64,000 nucleotides of DNA from Winogradskyella wichelsiae (GCF_013403925.1 NZ_JABFDJ010000002.1:186001-250000); one strand, 5' to 3'. Counted from the stretch's first letter, positions 8,102 to 17,043 are shown. Numbers and translations are program-made. Notes: generated by a model from the letters alone, not told the origin.

Positions 8102-8965
8102 ATGAGGCAATTAAAAATCACCAAGCAGGTTACCAATAGGGAAGATAAATCTTTAGATAAATATCTACAAGACATCAGTAAGATTCCGTTGATAACTGCT
8201 GATGAAGAAGTGGAATTAGCACAACTTATTAAAAAAGGTGATCAAGCTGCACTAGATAAATTAACAACAGCCAACCTTAGATTTGTTGTTTCAGTTGCAA
8301 AACAATACCAGAATCAAGGATTAAAGTTACCCGATTTAATTAATGAAGGTAATGCAGGTTTGGTAAAAGCAGCAAAGCGCTTTGATGAAACTAGAGGTTT
8401 TAAGTTTATTTCTTATGCTGTATGGTGGATTAGACAAGCTATTTTACAAGCTTTAGCTGAGCAGTCTCGTATTGTACGTTTGCCTTTAAATAAAATTGGT
8501 ACTATTAATAAGATTAATAAAGCCTTTTCTCATTTAGAACAAATAAACCAAAGACCACCAAATGCAGATGAGATTGCTGGCGAACTAGATCTTAGTGTTC
8601 GTGAAGTAAAACAATCTATGAAAAACTCTGGTCGTCACCTTTCTATGGATGCTCCATTAAAAGACGGGGAGACGTTTAGTTTATATGATGTAGTAAGCTC
8701 TGGTGAATCACCAAGACCAGATCACGATTTAATGCGTGAGTCATTAAATGTAGAAGTAGAACGTGCTTTAGAAACATTGACACAGAAGGAAAGCGACGTT
8801 ATTCGTTTAAACTTCGGTATTGGAGATCAACCACCAATGACATTGGAAGAAATTGGAAGCATCTACGATTTAACACGCGAACGTGTAAGACAAATTAGAG
8901 AAAAAGGAATCCGTAGATTAAGACACGCAAGTAAGAGTAAAATCTTAAAAACATATTTAGGATAG
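8102..8965 (+). CDS. rpoD: RNA polymerase sigma-70 factor, RpoD/SigA type
   Basis: 287 residues. Region 1.2 is [26 protein letters not shown] (about 18-43). Region 2 contains [38 protein letters not shown] and VRLPLNK. Region 3 follows, and region 4 contains [30 protein letters not shown] (about 243-272), the -35 helix-turn-helix. There is no large region 1.1, as is usual in Bacteroidota primary sigmas. Several otherwise conserved positions vary ([38 protein letters not shown]), so this could be one of two or more RpoD-like paralogues rather than the sole housekeeping factor. rpsU follows 209 bases downstream under its own promoter. Confidence 0.9.
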   Translation: MRQLKITKQVTNREDKSLDKYLQDISKIPLITADEEVELAQLIKKGDQAALDKLTTANLRFVVSVAKQYQNQGLKLPDLINEGNAGLVKAAKRFDETRGFKFISYAVWWIRQAILQALAEQSRIVRLPLNKIGTINKINKAFSHLEQINQRPPNADEIAGELDLSVREVKQSMKNSGRHLSMDAPLKDGETFSLYDVVSSGESPRPDHDLMRESLNVEVERALETLTQKESDVIRLNFGIGDQPPMTLEEIGSIYDLTRERVRQIREKGIRRLRHASKSKILKTYLG

Positions 8966-8971
8966 ATTAAC

Positions 8972-9007
8972 TGTTTCAGAATAAATCTATTTTTAAAGTC
9001 TGAAACA
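8972..9007 (+). terminator. Inverted repeat after the sigma gene
   Basis: TGTTTCAGA (8972-8980) and TCTGAAACA (8999-9007) are perfect 9-base arms with an 18-base loop, seven bases after the sigma stop codon. There is no T run, so this may be an mRNA 3' stabiliser or half of a tandem terminator with the next hairpin. Confidence 0.5.
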
Positions 9008-9054
9008 TAGGTCACACTGCTAATAGTTTAGGTTTAGACTGTTATTTTTAGAGT

Positions 9055-9107
9055 TGAAACTTTTAAATATGAAAATAAATGTTTAAAAGTTTCAATTAAT
9101 TTTTTAT
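9055..9107 (+). terminator. Long-stem hairpin with T run, likely terminator
   Basis: TGAAACTTTTAAA (9055-9067) pairs perfectly with TTTAAAAGTTTCA (9082-9094), followed by ATTAATTTTTTATTTT. It ends transcription from the sigma gene just before the rpsU promoter. Confidence 0.65.
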
Positions 9108-9123
9108 TTTCAAATAGTTAAAG

Positions 9124-9131
9124 TATATTTG
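9124..9131 (+). promoter_or_regulatory. rpsU promoter -7 element
   Basis: TATATTTG matches TAnnTTTG exactly. No clear TTG is seen 19-21 bases upstream. The predicted leader is about 37 bases. Confidence 0.6.
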
Positions 9132-9174
9132 CCGACCATTTGCAAGAATTAGTTAACAAAAATATATCGATATA

Positions 9175-9369
9175 ATGATTAAAATCGAAATCAAAGAAGG
9201 AGAAAATATAGAACGTGCACTTAAGCGTTACAAGCGTAAACACAGAAATGTGCAAATTATGCAGAACTTAAGAGAAAAGCGTTATTTCGCTAAACCTTCT
9301 GTAACAAGAAGAAGAGAAATTCAGAAAGCTGAATATATTCAAGGCTTAAGAGATGCTGAAAACGTATAG
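9175..9369 (+). CDS. rpsU: 30S ribosomal protein S21 (bS21)
   Basis: 64 residues, the full family length. The sequence has the family features: acidic N-terminus (IEIKEGENIERALKRYKRK), KRYFAKPSVTRRREIQKAEYI, and an Arg/Lys-rich middle. bS21 lies on the small-subunit platform beside the anti-Shine-Dalgarno end of 16S rRNA, and in Bacteroidota it helps hide that sequence. No Shine-Dalgarno is visible upstream; the only AAGGAG is inside the gene at 9197-9202. The gene has its own promoter and terminator. Confidence 0.97.
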   Translation: MIKIEIKEGENIERALKRYKRKHRNVQIMQNLREKRYFAKPSVTRRREIQKAEYIQGLRDAENV

Positions 9370-9395
9370 TTTTCTCATTCATAAAATTTAAGATT

Positions 9396-9424
9396 AAAGA
9401 GTAGCAAATATGCTACTCTTTTTT
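9396..9424 (+). terminator. rpsU terminator
   Basis: AAAGAGTAGCA (9396-9406) pairs with TGCTACTCTTT (9411-9421), with a 4-base loop and then a T run. This is a textbook intrinsic terminator. Confidence 0.9.
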
Positions 9425-9495
9425 GTGTCTTATTTTATCATATTCGAGTTTTTCATTTTATCTTTAAGGTATAATAATTCACTAAAAAAGAAGTT

Positions 9496-10014
9496 ATGCC
9501 ACTTATAAAAACTGTACAAGGAAAACATCCTCAAATCCCAGAAGATTGCTACGTTGCAGAGAATGCAACTATTGTTGGAGACGTTATATTAGGAAGCCAA
9601 TGTAGTGTTTGGTTTAATGCCGTAATTAGAGGGGATGTGCACTACATAAAAATTGGAAACAAGGTAAACATCCAAGACGGAGCTATCATACATGCCACAT
9701 ATCAGAAATCACCAACAATAATCGGTAATAATGTCTCTATTGGCCACAATGCAATGGTGCATGGCTGTACGATTCAAGATAACGTGCTTATAGGCATGGG
9801 TAGCATTATTATGGACGATTGCGTTATTGAAAGCAATAGCATCATCGCTGCAGGGGCTGTGGTAACTAAAAATACAATCGTAAAATCTGGAAGCATTTAT
9901 GCTGGTGTTCCTGCCAAAAAAGTAAAAGATATTAGTAAAGAATTGATTTCAGGAGAAATTGATCGTATCGCAAACAATTACGTTGAATACTCGAGCTGGT
10001 TTAAAGAAGAGTAA
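9496..10014 (+). CDS. Gamma-carbonic anhydrase-family (YrdA/PaaY-like) hexapeptide protein
   Basis: 172 residues forming a left-handed beta helix of hexapeptide repeats (IVGDVILGSQCSVWFNAVIRGD, IIGNNVSIGHNAMVHGC, VLIGMGSIIMDDCVI, IIAAGAVV). The three zinc-ligand histidines of the family are present: H66, H84 and H89. RGDVHYIKIGNKVNIQDGAIIH is the classic signature. The trimeric enzyme may hydrate CO2 or act as a thioesterase; many family members have no proven activity. Cytosolic and a single gene. Confidence 0.92.
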   Translation: MPLIKTVQGKHPQIPEDCYVAENATIVGDVILGSQCSVWFNAVIRGDVHYIKIGNKVNIQDGAIIHATYQKSPTIIGNNVSIGHNAMVHGCTIQDNVLIGMGSIIMDDCVIESNSIIAAGAVVTKNTIVKSGSIYAGVPAKKVKDISKELISGEIDRIANNYVEYSSWFKEE

Positions 10015-10047
10015 AAAGGGGAATGAAATCTTAATCTTTATAAAAAT

Positions 10048-10395
10048 CTAAAGACTCTCTTTTAATTTTTCAATTAAAGTATCTACAGAAGAAATTTCCG
10101 TTAATATATCTGGAGTTAGAACCGTAGTAAACTGTGTCATTTCAAGTTTTAAAACTGTAGGATAATTAAGCTTTACTTTAGGAAATTTAGTTTCAAATTC
10201 ATCTTTATGATAAAATTCCATTTGAAACTGACTTTCCGCTCTAAAGTTCTTCCATGTTGTATTTTCCTTAAAAACATCATGTGTTAGTGCACAAAGACTG
10301 CATTGGTATGTTGAGGGACTTAATAACTTATGGCCAATATCGAATAAGCCATTTAACTTTCCTGAATTTGCGTTATATATAAATAGTAATTTCAT
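10048..10395 (-). CDS. Hypothetical protein with conserved Cys cluster
   Basis: 115 residues, function unknown. It begins KLLFIYNANSGKLNGLFDIGHK and contains YQCSLCALTHD (about 30-40), with a C-x-x-C pair and a nearby His, then FRAESQFQMEFYHKDEF. No signal peptide or membrane segment. I recall similar uncharacterised proteins in other flavobacteria, but no function. It lies downstream of murI (33 bases) on the same strand and may be co-transcribed with it. The C-x-x-C could be redox-active or bind metal, which is inference. Confidence 0.75.
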   Translation of the reverse strand: MKLLFIYNANSGKLNGLFDIGHKLLSPSTYQCSLCALTHDVFKENTTWKNFRAESQFQMEFYHKDEFETKFPKVKLNYPTVLKLEMTQFTTVLTPDILTEISSVDTLIEKLKESL

Positions 10396-10428
10396 AAGGT
10401 CTTAGTATATAAAACTTAATGAACCTTA

Positions 10429-11211
10429 CTAAAATTTTAAATGATTTACATTGAATTTATTTTCCAATATTGCATTTAGAACCGTAATATCACTATTTGA
10501 AAAAAATTCAATTTTTGGAATTTCTGAATAAGTATTAAGCAAGTCTTGAGATGCTAACACTAAGTTTGTTTGATTTGCTACAGCCCTACCTGAATCAATT
10601 ATTTTAATATGCTCTGGAAGCATTTTAGAGAGCATAGGTATGAGATATGGGTAATGCGTGCAACCTAGCACTAGGTAATCAATATTTTGCTCTAACATAG
10701 GCTTTAAATAAATTTCTAAAAGAGACTGCAACTCTACCGAATTAAGTTGACCTGCTTCTATTAATGGTACAATACCATCACCTACTTGTTCTATAATCTT
10801 AATTCTTTCTGAATAAAGATCCGTAGTTTTATGAAAAAGTTGACTACTTAAAGTGCCTTTTGTAGCTAAAATACCAATTGCTTTAGTTTGCGTATTTAAA
10901 GCTGCTGGTTTAATTGCTGGTTCTATTCCTATAAATGGAATACTATAATTTGCTCTTAAGTAATCAATAGCATTTGTAGTAGCCGTATTACAGGCTATCA
11001 CAATAATTTTGCATCCTGTATTAATCAGATATTCCGTATTCTTAATACTGAGTCTAAGAATATCTTCTCTAGATTTATTTCCGTATGGTGCATTTATACT
11101 ATCTGCTAAATAAACACAACTTTCATTTGGCAATAGTGCATGAATCTCTTTAAATATTGAAGATCCACCAATACCAGAATCAAATATACCGATAGGTTGT
11201 TTATTACTCAT
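10429..11211 (-). CDS. murI: Glutamate racemase
   Basis: 260 residues, normal length. It converts L- to D-glutamate for peptidoglycan. IGIFDSGIGG (7-16) holds catalytic Asp11. The two catalytic cysteines lie in IACNTATTN (Cys74) and LGCTHYPYLIP (Cys184). A terminator separates it from the OmpH genes upstream, so it is probably transcribed on its own, followed by the small Cys-cluster protein. Confidence 0.97.
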   Translation of the reverse strand: MSNKQPIGIFDSGIGGSSIFKEIHALLPNESCVYLADSINAPYGNKSREDILRLSIKNTEYLINTGCKIIVIACNTATTNAIDYLRANYSIPFIGIEPAIKPAALNTQTKAIGILATKGTLSSQLFHKTTDLYSERIKIIEQVGDGIVPLIEAGQLNSVELQSLLEIYLKPMLEQNIDYLVLGCTHYPYLIPMLSKMLPEHIKIIDSGRAVANQTNLVLASQDLLNTYSEIPKIEFFSNSDITVLNAILENKFNVNHLKF

Positions 11212-11215
11212 GACT

Positions 11216-11253
11216 ACAAAAATAAAAAGTCGCTTTATAATAAAAGCGACTTT
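11216..11253 (-). terminator. Terminator of the ompH operon
   Basis: AAAGTCGCTTT (11226-11236) and AAAGCGACTTT (11243-11253) form a perfect 11-base stem. On the minus strand it is followed by a T-rich stretch, placing the end of the bamA-ompH transcript before murI. Confidence 0.85.
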
Positions 11254-11276
11254 CTAAATAATTATTTTATTAAAGA

Positions 11277-11777
11277 TTACATCGCTAATTGCTTCTTAAC
11301 ATCTGCCATAAGATCTTTTCCATCGGCTACAATAAGCATTGCAGAATCTACAACATACTTAATACCTTGAGCTTTTGCAACAGCTTTAATTGCGTTATCA
11401 GCCTTTTCTACGATAGGCTTTAAAAGATTAAATTCTTTTTCTTGCAAATCTTTCTGAGCTTGTTGCTGAAACTCACCTAAGCTTTGCTTAATGCCTTCAA
11501 CTTCTTGCATACGCTTCATGTTTTCTTCTTCTGTCTTAGTTTCAGCTTCAGCATTATATTGCTTTAACTTAATATCTAATTCTTTAATTGAAGTTTGAAT
11601 ATCAGCCTCATATGTTTTACCTAATCTTTCAAGCTCAGCTTGTGCTTGAGCATAAGCTGGCATTGCTTTAATTAATTCTTGCTTATTAATATGAGCAACA
11701 CTACTCTGCGCAGAAGTATAACTTGTAGCTCCAATAAAAAGTACTGCTGCAAATAATAAAGATTTTAAATGTTTCAT
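11277..11777 (-). CDS. OmpH/Skp-family periplasmic chaperone
   Basis: 166 residues. It has a signal peptide (about 1-23, ending TSYTSAQ), then SSVAHINKQELIKAMPAYAQAQAELERLGKTYE, the OmpH opening, and a long coiled coil (about 40-130) that forms the tentacles of trimeric Skp. C-terminal strand GIKYVVDSAMLIVADGKDLMADV closes the body. Skp holds unfolded outer-membrane proteins for BamA, which lies two genes upstream. Only 27 bases separate it from the longer OmpH gene, so the two are co-transcribed. Confidence 0.93.
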   Translation of the reverse strand: MKHLKSLLFAAVLFIGATSYTSAQSSVAHINKQELIKAMPAYAQAQAELERLGKTYEADIQTSIKELDIKLKQYNAEAETKTEEENMKRMQEVEGIKQSLGEFQQQAQKDLQEKEFNLLKPIVEKADNAIKAVAKAQGIKYVVDSAMLIVADGKDLMADVKKQLAM

Positions 11778-11804
11778 TTGATTTAAATTGATTTTAATGT
11801 ATTA

Positions 11805-12938
11805 TTAATTATTCTCTTCGTTTTTCTTAGCTTTCGCTATAGAATCATTTCTTATAACTTGTTCTTCACGCTCTTTTCTTGCCTGTAAGCGTTGTTCTAT
11901 AATTTTTTGTTTTCTTTCTTCTAATTCTCTCTGTCTAGCTTCTCTTTCCTTCAATTTTTTAGCACGTTCTTCCGTTGCTATTTCTTTGGCCGTTTTAGGT
12001 TCTAATAGAGATAATGAATCACTCTTTTCAACTGTATTAACTTTTGTACTATCTGTTTTAATTATTTGCTTAACCTTAGATGTTAGACTATCTGTTTCTA
12101 TCCTTTTAGATTCAACTTCACTAGATTTTTCATCTGAACTAATGCGTTTGGCATCTTCAATAGCTTGTCTTCTTTCTTCAGCTTCTTTCGCTCTAGTTGC
12201 TCTAAGCTCCTCTTGTGCTTTCTTTCTCTCTTCAACTGCCTTTTCACGTTCTGCACGTTTGGCTGCCAATTGACTTTCTCGTTGTGCTTTACGATCTTCT
12301 AATGCTTGTTGACGCGCATCCTTATCTCCATTTACCTCTGGCACCACTTCCTCTTCTTCTAAAGCTTTACGTTCTTTTTTATTCTTAGCTTGTGTACGTT
12401 TCGACGTTCTGGTAATAGTTCTTAAAACCTGCTCACTCATATCGTAACGTTCAGCGGAATATAACATAACAACATCTGCAGATCTATCAAATACAAAATC
12501 ATAACTTTTAGTTTCTGCAATTTCTTGAACTGCTGCAAAAATTTGATCTTGTATAGGTTCAATCAACTGACGTTTCTGAATCATTAAATCACCTTCTGGC
12601 CCAAAACGTTTTTGTTGATAGTCTAAAACTTCAGCTTCTTCAAATGAAATATCTTCAAAACGCTCATCATATAATTCTTTTGTTAGTAAAACACTTTCAT
12701 TATCGAGTTCATTTTTTTTCTGTTGAATAGCATTAAGCTTTGTTTCAATCTCAGACTTCCACTGTTGTACTTTTTTAGCTAACTGAGAATTAGCTTCTTG
12801 ATATTCAGGAACATTTTGTAATATGTATTCTGTATCTATATAACCTATTCTAACTCCACGTTGCGCATTTGCACTGAAGCCCATAACAACAACTATTAGT
12901 AAAAAAAGAACTTTAAATTTCATCATTTTAATTTTCAT
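11805..12938 (-). CDS. OmpH/Skp-family protein with long charged C-terminal extension
   Basis: 377 residues from ATG 12938 (M-K-I-K-M-M-K-F-K). A more distal in-frame TTG is unlikely. The signal peptide ends near SANAQ. Residues about 25-185 are OmpH: RIGYIDTEYILQNVPEYQEANSQL, a coiled coil, then YDFVFDRSADVVMLYSAERYDMSE. The remaining 190 residues are almost entirely Lys, Glu, Arg, Gln and Ala, a predicted single helix or coiled coil with many ERK and REE repeats, about double the family's usual length. It follows bamA and precedes a short OmpH paralogue. A perfect -7 element upstream suggests an internal promoter. Confidence 0.9.
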   Translation of the reverse strand: MKIKMMKFKVLFLLIVVVMGFSANAQRGVRIGYIDTEYILQNVPEYQEANSQLAKKVQQWKSEIETKLNAIQQKKNELDNESVLLTKELYDERFEDISFEEAEVLDYQQKRFGPEGDLMIQKRQLIEPIQDQIFAAVQEIAETKSYDFVFDRSADVVMLYSAERYDMSEQVLRTITRTSKRTQAKNKKERKALEEEEVVPEVNGDKDARQQALEDRKAQRESQLAAKRAEREKAVEERKKAQEELRATRAKEAEERRQAIEDAKRISSDEKSSEVESKRIETDSLTSKVKQIIKTDSTKVNTVEKSDSLSLLEPKTAKEIATEERAKKLKEREARQRELEERKQKIIEQRLQARKEREEQVIRNDSIAKAKKNEENN

Positions 12939-12997
12939 ATTTTGAGACAATTTAATTGTAAAACTAATTGTGTAATCAAGTTAGAGTTACTAATCTT

Positions 12998-13005
12998 CAA
13001 ATTTA
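12998..13005 (-). promoter_or_regulatory. Internal promoter -7 element before ompH
   Basis: On the minus strand this reads TAAATTTG, an exact TAnnTTTG match, in the 141-base gap between bamA and the first ompH. No good -33 TTG was found. Confidence 0.45.
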
Positions 13006-13079
13006 ACGAAATATATTCTTAAAAATTTTAACAATGTGATGAAATACTTATTTAGATATTAGAAAATATCATGCCAAAC

Positions 13080-15602
13080 TTAAAATTGTTGCCCTATTAT
13101 AAAGTGTGTTTCCCAATTTTTAACCGTAGTTCCAAAAGGAGACTCATCAAATGCATGACCAAAGTCAATACCAAGTAAACCAAATGCTGGCATAAAAATC
13201 CTTAGACCAAAACCTGCAGATCTTTGAAGTTTGAAAGGGTCAAAGTCTTTAAATTCATTTACAGAAGAACCGGCTTCTACAAATGATAAAGCATATATCT
13301 TAGCTTGTGCGCCTAAAGTAATAGGGTAACGAAGCTCTAATGAGAATTTATTATAAATAGATCCACCGTCTGTATCTGAAAGTGATTGATTAGGATAACC
13401 ACGCAATTGAATAACTTCTCTACCATCTAATGAGTAGTTTGCTAAACCATCTCCACCTAAGAAGAAACGTTCAAAAGGAATTACACCACGATCATTATTA
13501 TAAGCTCCAAGGAATCCAAATTCAACACTTGGGCGTAAAACAAGCTTTTTAGTTAAAGCTTGATACCAATCTGCTTTAAATTTAATCTTATAAAACTCTA
13601 ACCATTTAAAACGTTCTTGATCAATCTCTGAAATTCTTTCAGCTGTAGTATTTGAATCTTCTCTTTCTTCAGCTAAAGCTTCATAATCTACACCGTTAAC
13701 CAATGAATATGGGAATGAAAATTTGGCTGATACAGATATATTAGATCCACCTGTTGGATATATCGGGTCTGTGTAAAGGTTATTTCTACTTAAACCAATA
13801 GTATAAGATAAGTTATTTGCAGAACCATCACCAAATGTAAATAGACCAGTGTTATAATTTTTTAGATCATAATGTTGATAACTTACCGCCTGAGATAACA
13901 CAAAATAATCATCTGGTTCTGATAATCTAGTTGACAGCCCTAAAGTTAAACCTGTAATATTGAAACTACTATCTCTATCTGCACTTCCAGTTGACGAATT
14001 ATATAAGAATTGTCTTGAATACGAAAGTGAAGATGATAATTGAAAAGGTTTTTTACCACCTAACCATGGCTCACTAAAAGAAAAACTATAGGTCTGAAAA
14101 TATTGACTCGCCTGAAGCCTTAAAGCTAAGCTTTGACCATCACCTCTAGGTACAGGCTTATAAGCATCTTTTTTAAAGACATCTCTTATTGAAAAGTTGT
14201 TAAATGACAGCCCTAAGGTACCAATGAAACCACCACCACCATAACCACCTTGTAGTTGTATCTGACTAGATCCTTGTTCTACAACAGAATACTCAACATC
14301 TAATGTTCCGTCTACTGGGTTTGGGTTTTTAACATTTGGTACAATCTGTTGTGCATCAAAAAATCCTAATTGACCAAGTTCTCTAATTGTTCTAATTATT
14401 TGAGATTTTTTATAAAGCTCACCTGGACGTGTTCTAATTTCTCTATAAATAACATGATCATTAGTAATATCATTACCGACTACTGTAATATTATTGTAAT
14501 ATGCAGGTTTACCTTCAACGACACGAATCTCCATGTCTATAACATTCCCTTCTGCACTAACCTCTACTGGATTAATACTAGAAAACATATATCCATAATT
14601 CTGATAAGCGTTTGTTATATCATTTGCATCTGGATTACTCTCATCTGCAATTCTTTCTCTTAATTCAACTCCATTATAGGTGTCACCCTCTTTAATTCCG
14701 AGTAACAGAGATAATTGCTGATCTGTGTATACTGTGTTTCCAACAAAAGTTATCTTACCAAAAGTATATTTATCTCCTTCTTCTACTTTAATATCTAAAC
14801 TAATAGTTTTGTCATCTAAATATGAAATAGAATCAGATATGATTCTAGCATCTCTGTAACCATTTTCTTTATAATAATCTACAACACTAATTAGATCGGT
14901 TCTGAATTCATCTTCAATGTATTTAGAACGTTTTAAAATTCTTAAAAACATTTTTTGCTTCGTACTTTTCATTGCTTTACGAAGCTTTTTGTCAGTAATT
15001 TTCTCATTACCTTCAAAATTAATTGACTTTATTTTTACTTTCTCACCTTTATCAATAACGAGGCGCATATCAACACGCTCTTTTTCTATAGAATCAACAA
15101 CTGCTGAAGTTATAATTTTAACATCTGTATTTAAAAACCCTTTTTTTCTGTATTTATTAGTAAGGTAATTTTTAGTTGTTGCGATTAAGTTTTCGGTAAC
15201 TTTTTGCCCTGGCTTAAGTTTATTTTCATTTATAATCTCTTCCTTTTTGTTTTTCTTTACACCTTCAATAGTTAACTCTTTTAACTCCGGAAGATCACTA
15301 AGATTAATTTCTAAATTAGCAGTTTTTCCTTCTATATTAGTTATATAAATATCAATACTACTAAACAAGTTAGATTTCCATAATGTTTTTACGGCATTGG
15401 CTATCTTTTCTCCACCAACTTGAATTTCTTCATCTTTTCTAAGTTTAGAATAGGCAATGATAGTTTGAGCACTAAAATTAGTGTTTCCAGTAACATTAAT
15501 TTCCTTTATTAGATAAGTCTCACCGTCTTCTACTTGACCGTAACTACTAATTGAAATTGTAAAAAGGAACGCAATAAAAATTCTTTTAATAAATGAATTC
15601 AA
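13080..15602 (-). CDS. bamA: Outer membrane protein assembly factor BamA
   Basis: About 840 residues. A signal peptide (NSFIKRIFIAFLFTISISSYGQ) leads to five POTRA domains (about 25-420; e.g. IKEINVTGNTNFSAQTI, KIKSINFEGNEKITDKKLRKAM, YTFGKITFVGNTVYTDQQL) and a C-terminal 16-strand barrel with FFLGGDGLANYSLDGREVIQLRGYPNQ, the VRGF/Y-type loop 6 motif. BamA inserts barrel proteins into the outer membrane. There is no ATG near the start: the choices are TTG 15602, ten bases past the uppS stop and giving a normal signal peptide, or TTG 15641 inside uppS. I prefer 15602. Confidence 0.95.
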   Translation of the reverse strand: MNSFIKRIFIAFLFTISISSYGQVEDGETYLIKEINVTGNTNFSAQTIIAYSKLRKDEEIQVGGEKIANAVKTLWKSNLFSSIDIYITNIEGKTANLEINLSDLPELKELTIEGVKKNKKEEIINENKLKPGQKVTENLIATTKNYLTNKYRKKGFLNTDVKIITSAVVDSIEKERVDMRLVIDKGEKVKIKSINFEGNEKITDKKLRKAMKSTKQKMFLRILKRSKYIEDEFRTDLISVVDYYKENGYRDARIISDSISYLDDKTISLDIKVEEGDKYTFGKITFVGNTVYTDQQLSLLLGIKEGDTYNGVELRERIADESNPDANDITNAYQNYGYMFSSINPVEVSAEGNVIDMEIRVVEGKPAYYNNITVVGNDITNDHVIYREIRTRPGELYKKSQIIRTIRELGQLGFFDAQQIVPNVKNPNPVDGTLDVEYSVVEQGSSQIQLQGGYGGGGFIGTLGLSFNNFSIRDVFKKDAYKPVPRGDGQSLALRLQASQYFQTYSFSFSEPWLGGKKPFQLSSSLSYSRQFLYNSSTGSADRDSSFNITGLTLGLSTRLSEPDDYFVLSQAVSYQHYDLKNYNTGLFTFGDGSANNLSYTIGLSRNNLYTDPIYPTGGSNISVSAKFSFPYSLVNGVDYEALAEEREDSNTTAERISEIDQERFKWLEFYKIKFKADWYQALTKKLVLRPSVEFGFLGAYNNDRGVIPFERFFLGGDGLANYSLDGREVIQLRGYPNQSLSDTDGGSIYNKFSLELRYPITLGAQAKIYALSFVEAGSSVNEFKDFDPFKLQRSAGFGLRIFMPAFGLLGIDFGHAFDESPFGTTVKNWETHFIIGQQF

Positions 15603-15612
15603 TACTACGTAA

Positions 15613-16353
15613 TTAGGTAAGTTGTTCGCTTGTTTTTCCAAATCTTCGTTCTCTGTTTTGATAATTTATAAGGGCCTCGTATAGATCTTCTTTTTTAAAA
15701 TCTGGCCATAAAATATCTGTAAAATATAATTCTGCGTAAGCTATTTGCCATAGCAAAAAGTTACTTATACGCTGCTCCCCACTTGTACGTATAAGTAGGT
15801 CTACGTCTGGTAAATTTTGCGTGTAAAGATGCTTATTAATAATTGATTCGTCAATACTTTCAGAAGAAATTATATTATTTTTAACTTTAACTGATAATTC
15901 CTTAATAACATTAACAATTTCCTCACGAGAACCATAGCTAAGCGCTAGTGTTAATGTCATTCTCGTATTATTTTTGGTTTTCTCAATGACATCCAAGAGT
16001 TCTAGATGAGCTTTCTTAGGTAAATCATTTAAACACCCAATAGCACCTAACTTAATATTATTGTCTTGTAAAGTTTTTATTTCTTTCTTAAGAGACTTTA
16101 CTAAAAGCTTCATTAAAGTTTGAACTTCTAATTTTGGCCTGTTCCAATTCTCTGTAGAAAATGCATAAAGCGTTAAATTCTTAATTCCTAATTTGGCACA
16201 GCTTTCAACGGTTTGTCTAACAGATTTTGTTCCGTTTTCATGACCTATAACACGCAATAAGCCTTGTTGTTTAGCCCAACGACCATTCCCATCCATAATA
16301 ATTGCTATATGATTGGGCAACTTCTCTATATTTATTTGTTCTCTTAAGCTCAT
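15613..16353 (-). CDS. uppS: Isoprenyl transferase (undecaprenyl diphosphate synthase)
   Basis: 246 residues, full length. IAIIMDGNGRWAKQQG (17-32) carries catalytic Asp21 and the diphosphate-binding residues. ENWNRP, LALSYGSREEIV and RTSGEQRISNFLLWQ-AYAELYFTD are the remaining conserved motifs. It makes the C55 lipid carrier for peptidoglycan and other cell-wall polymers. Its ATG directly abuts the DUF6089 stop codon (TAA-ATG), so translation is likely coupled. Confidence 0.97.
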   Translation of the reverse strand: MSLREQINIEKLPNHIAIIMDGNGRWAKQQGLLRVIGHENGTKSVRQTVESCAKLGIKNLTLYAFSTENWNRPKLEVQTLMKLLVKSLKKEIKTLQDNNIKLGAIGCLNDLPKKAHLELLDVIEKTKNNTRMTLTLALSYGSREEIVNVIKELSVKVKNNIISSESIDESIINKHLYTQNLPDVDLLIRTSGEQRISNFLLWQIAYAELYFTDILWPDFKKEDLYEALINYQNRERRFGKTSEQLT

Positions 16354-17043
16354 TTAAAAATTGCAATAGCATGGTCTTCTGCCAAAGGTGTAAGTTAATG
16401 TAATTCCTGAAAACATATACCAATCATTATTATTTGTATTTCCAAAACTTAATGATTCTAGATCAACTGAATCTGGAACACTACCATCTAATTCATCAGA
16501 AAAGGTATAACGTGCGCCAATTTCTGCTGCTAAAATAATATGATTGCTAATGTTTGTTTTATAACCTAATGCCATAGGAATACCTAAAGCCCAACTGGAT
16601 GTATCTTCTGAAGTATATTCTCCTGTGTTAGAAAAATAATAATTATCATGACTTGTTAGCGTTATTCCTGAATATAGATAAGGAGTTCCTTTCATCCCCG
16701 AAGAATGCAGATCGAAATCTAAAAATGTAAACTCCATACCTGCTGAAAGCTCTATGATGTTTGAATTAAACTCGTACCCACGTTCTTGCCTTCTTGGATC
16801 GTCAGACTTTAAATCATCACCATTTAATTCTGAAAATATTATGGAAGCTCTAAAGGAATGTCTCGGACTTCTGTTCCATCTTGCCAGAACACCCAATGCC
16901 AACTGATTTGGTGATATATAATCAGTAGCACCCACATCTCCAATAAAATTACTCCCACCAGCAAACACGCCAATCTCATAGATTTGAGCATCAACGTTAT
17001 TCGTGATAAAAACACTTAATATAAACAGTAAAAAGTACTTCAT
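16354..17043 (-). CDS. DUF6089-like outer-membrane beta-barrel protein
   Basis: 229 residues from ATG 17043, where a standard signal peptide starts (MKYFLLFILSVFITNNVDAQ). An upstream in-frame extension to 17100 would run through the promoter and is rejected. The mature protein has EIGVFAGGSNFIGDVGATDYISPNQLALGVLARWN and alternating strands ending in ITLTYTFGRRPCYCNF, a small barrel. It occupies the nadK-uppS interval where this family is usually found. Function is unknown; the context suggests an envelope role. Confidence 0.88.
   Translation of the reverse strand: MKYFLLFILSVFITNNVDAQIYEIGVFAGGSNFIGDVGATDYISPNQLALGVLARWNRSPRHSFRASIIFSELNGDDLKSDDPRRQERGYEFNSNIIELSAGMEFTFLDFDLHSSGMKGTPYLYSGITLTSHDNYYFSNTGEYTSEDTSSWALGIPMALGYKTNISNHIILAAEIGARYTFSDELDGSVPDSVDLESLSFGNTNNNDWYMFSGITLTYTFGRRPCYCNF

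Noticed and set aside
8972-9094. Riboswitch before rpsU
   Set aside because: The two hairpins lie upstream of the rpsU promoter box, so they belong to the 3' end of the sigma transcript.
11986-12273. 95-codon Ser/Leu-rich frame opposite the long ompH
   Set aside because: It is the antisense shadow of a Lys/Glu-rich coiled coil, which always yields long Leu/Ser frames.
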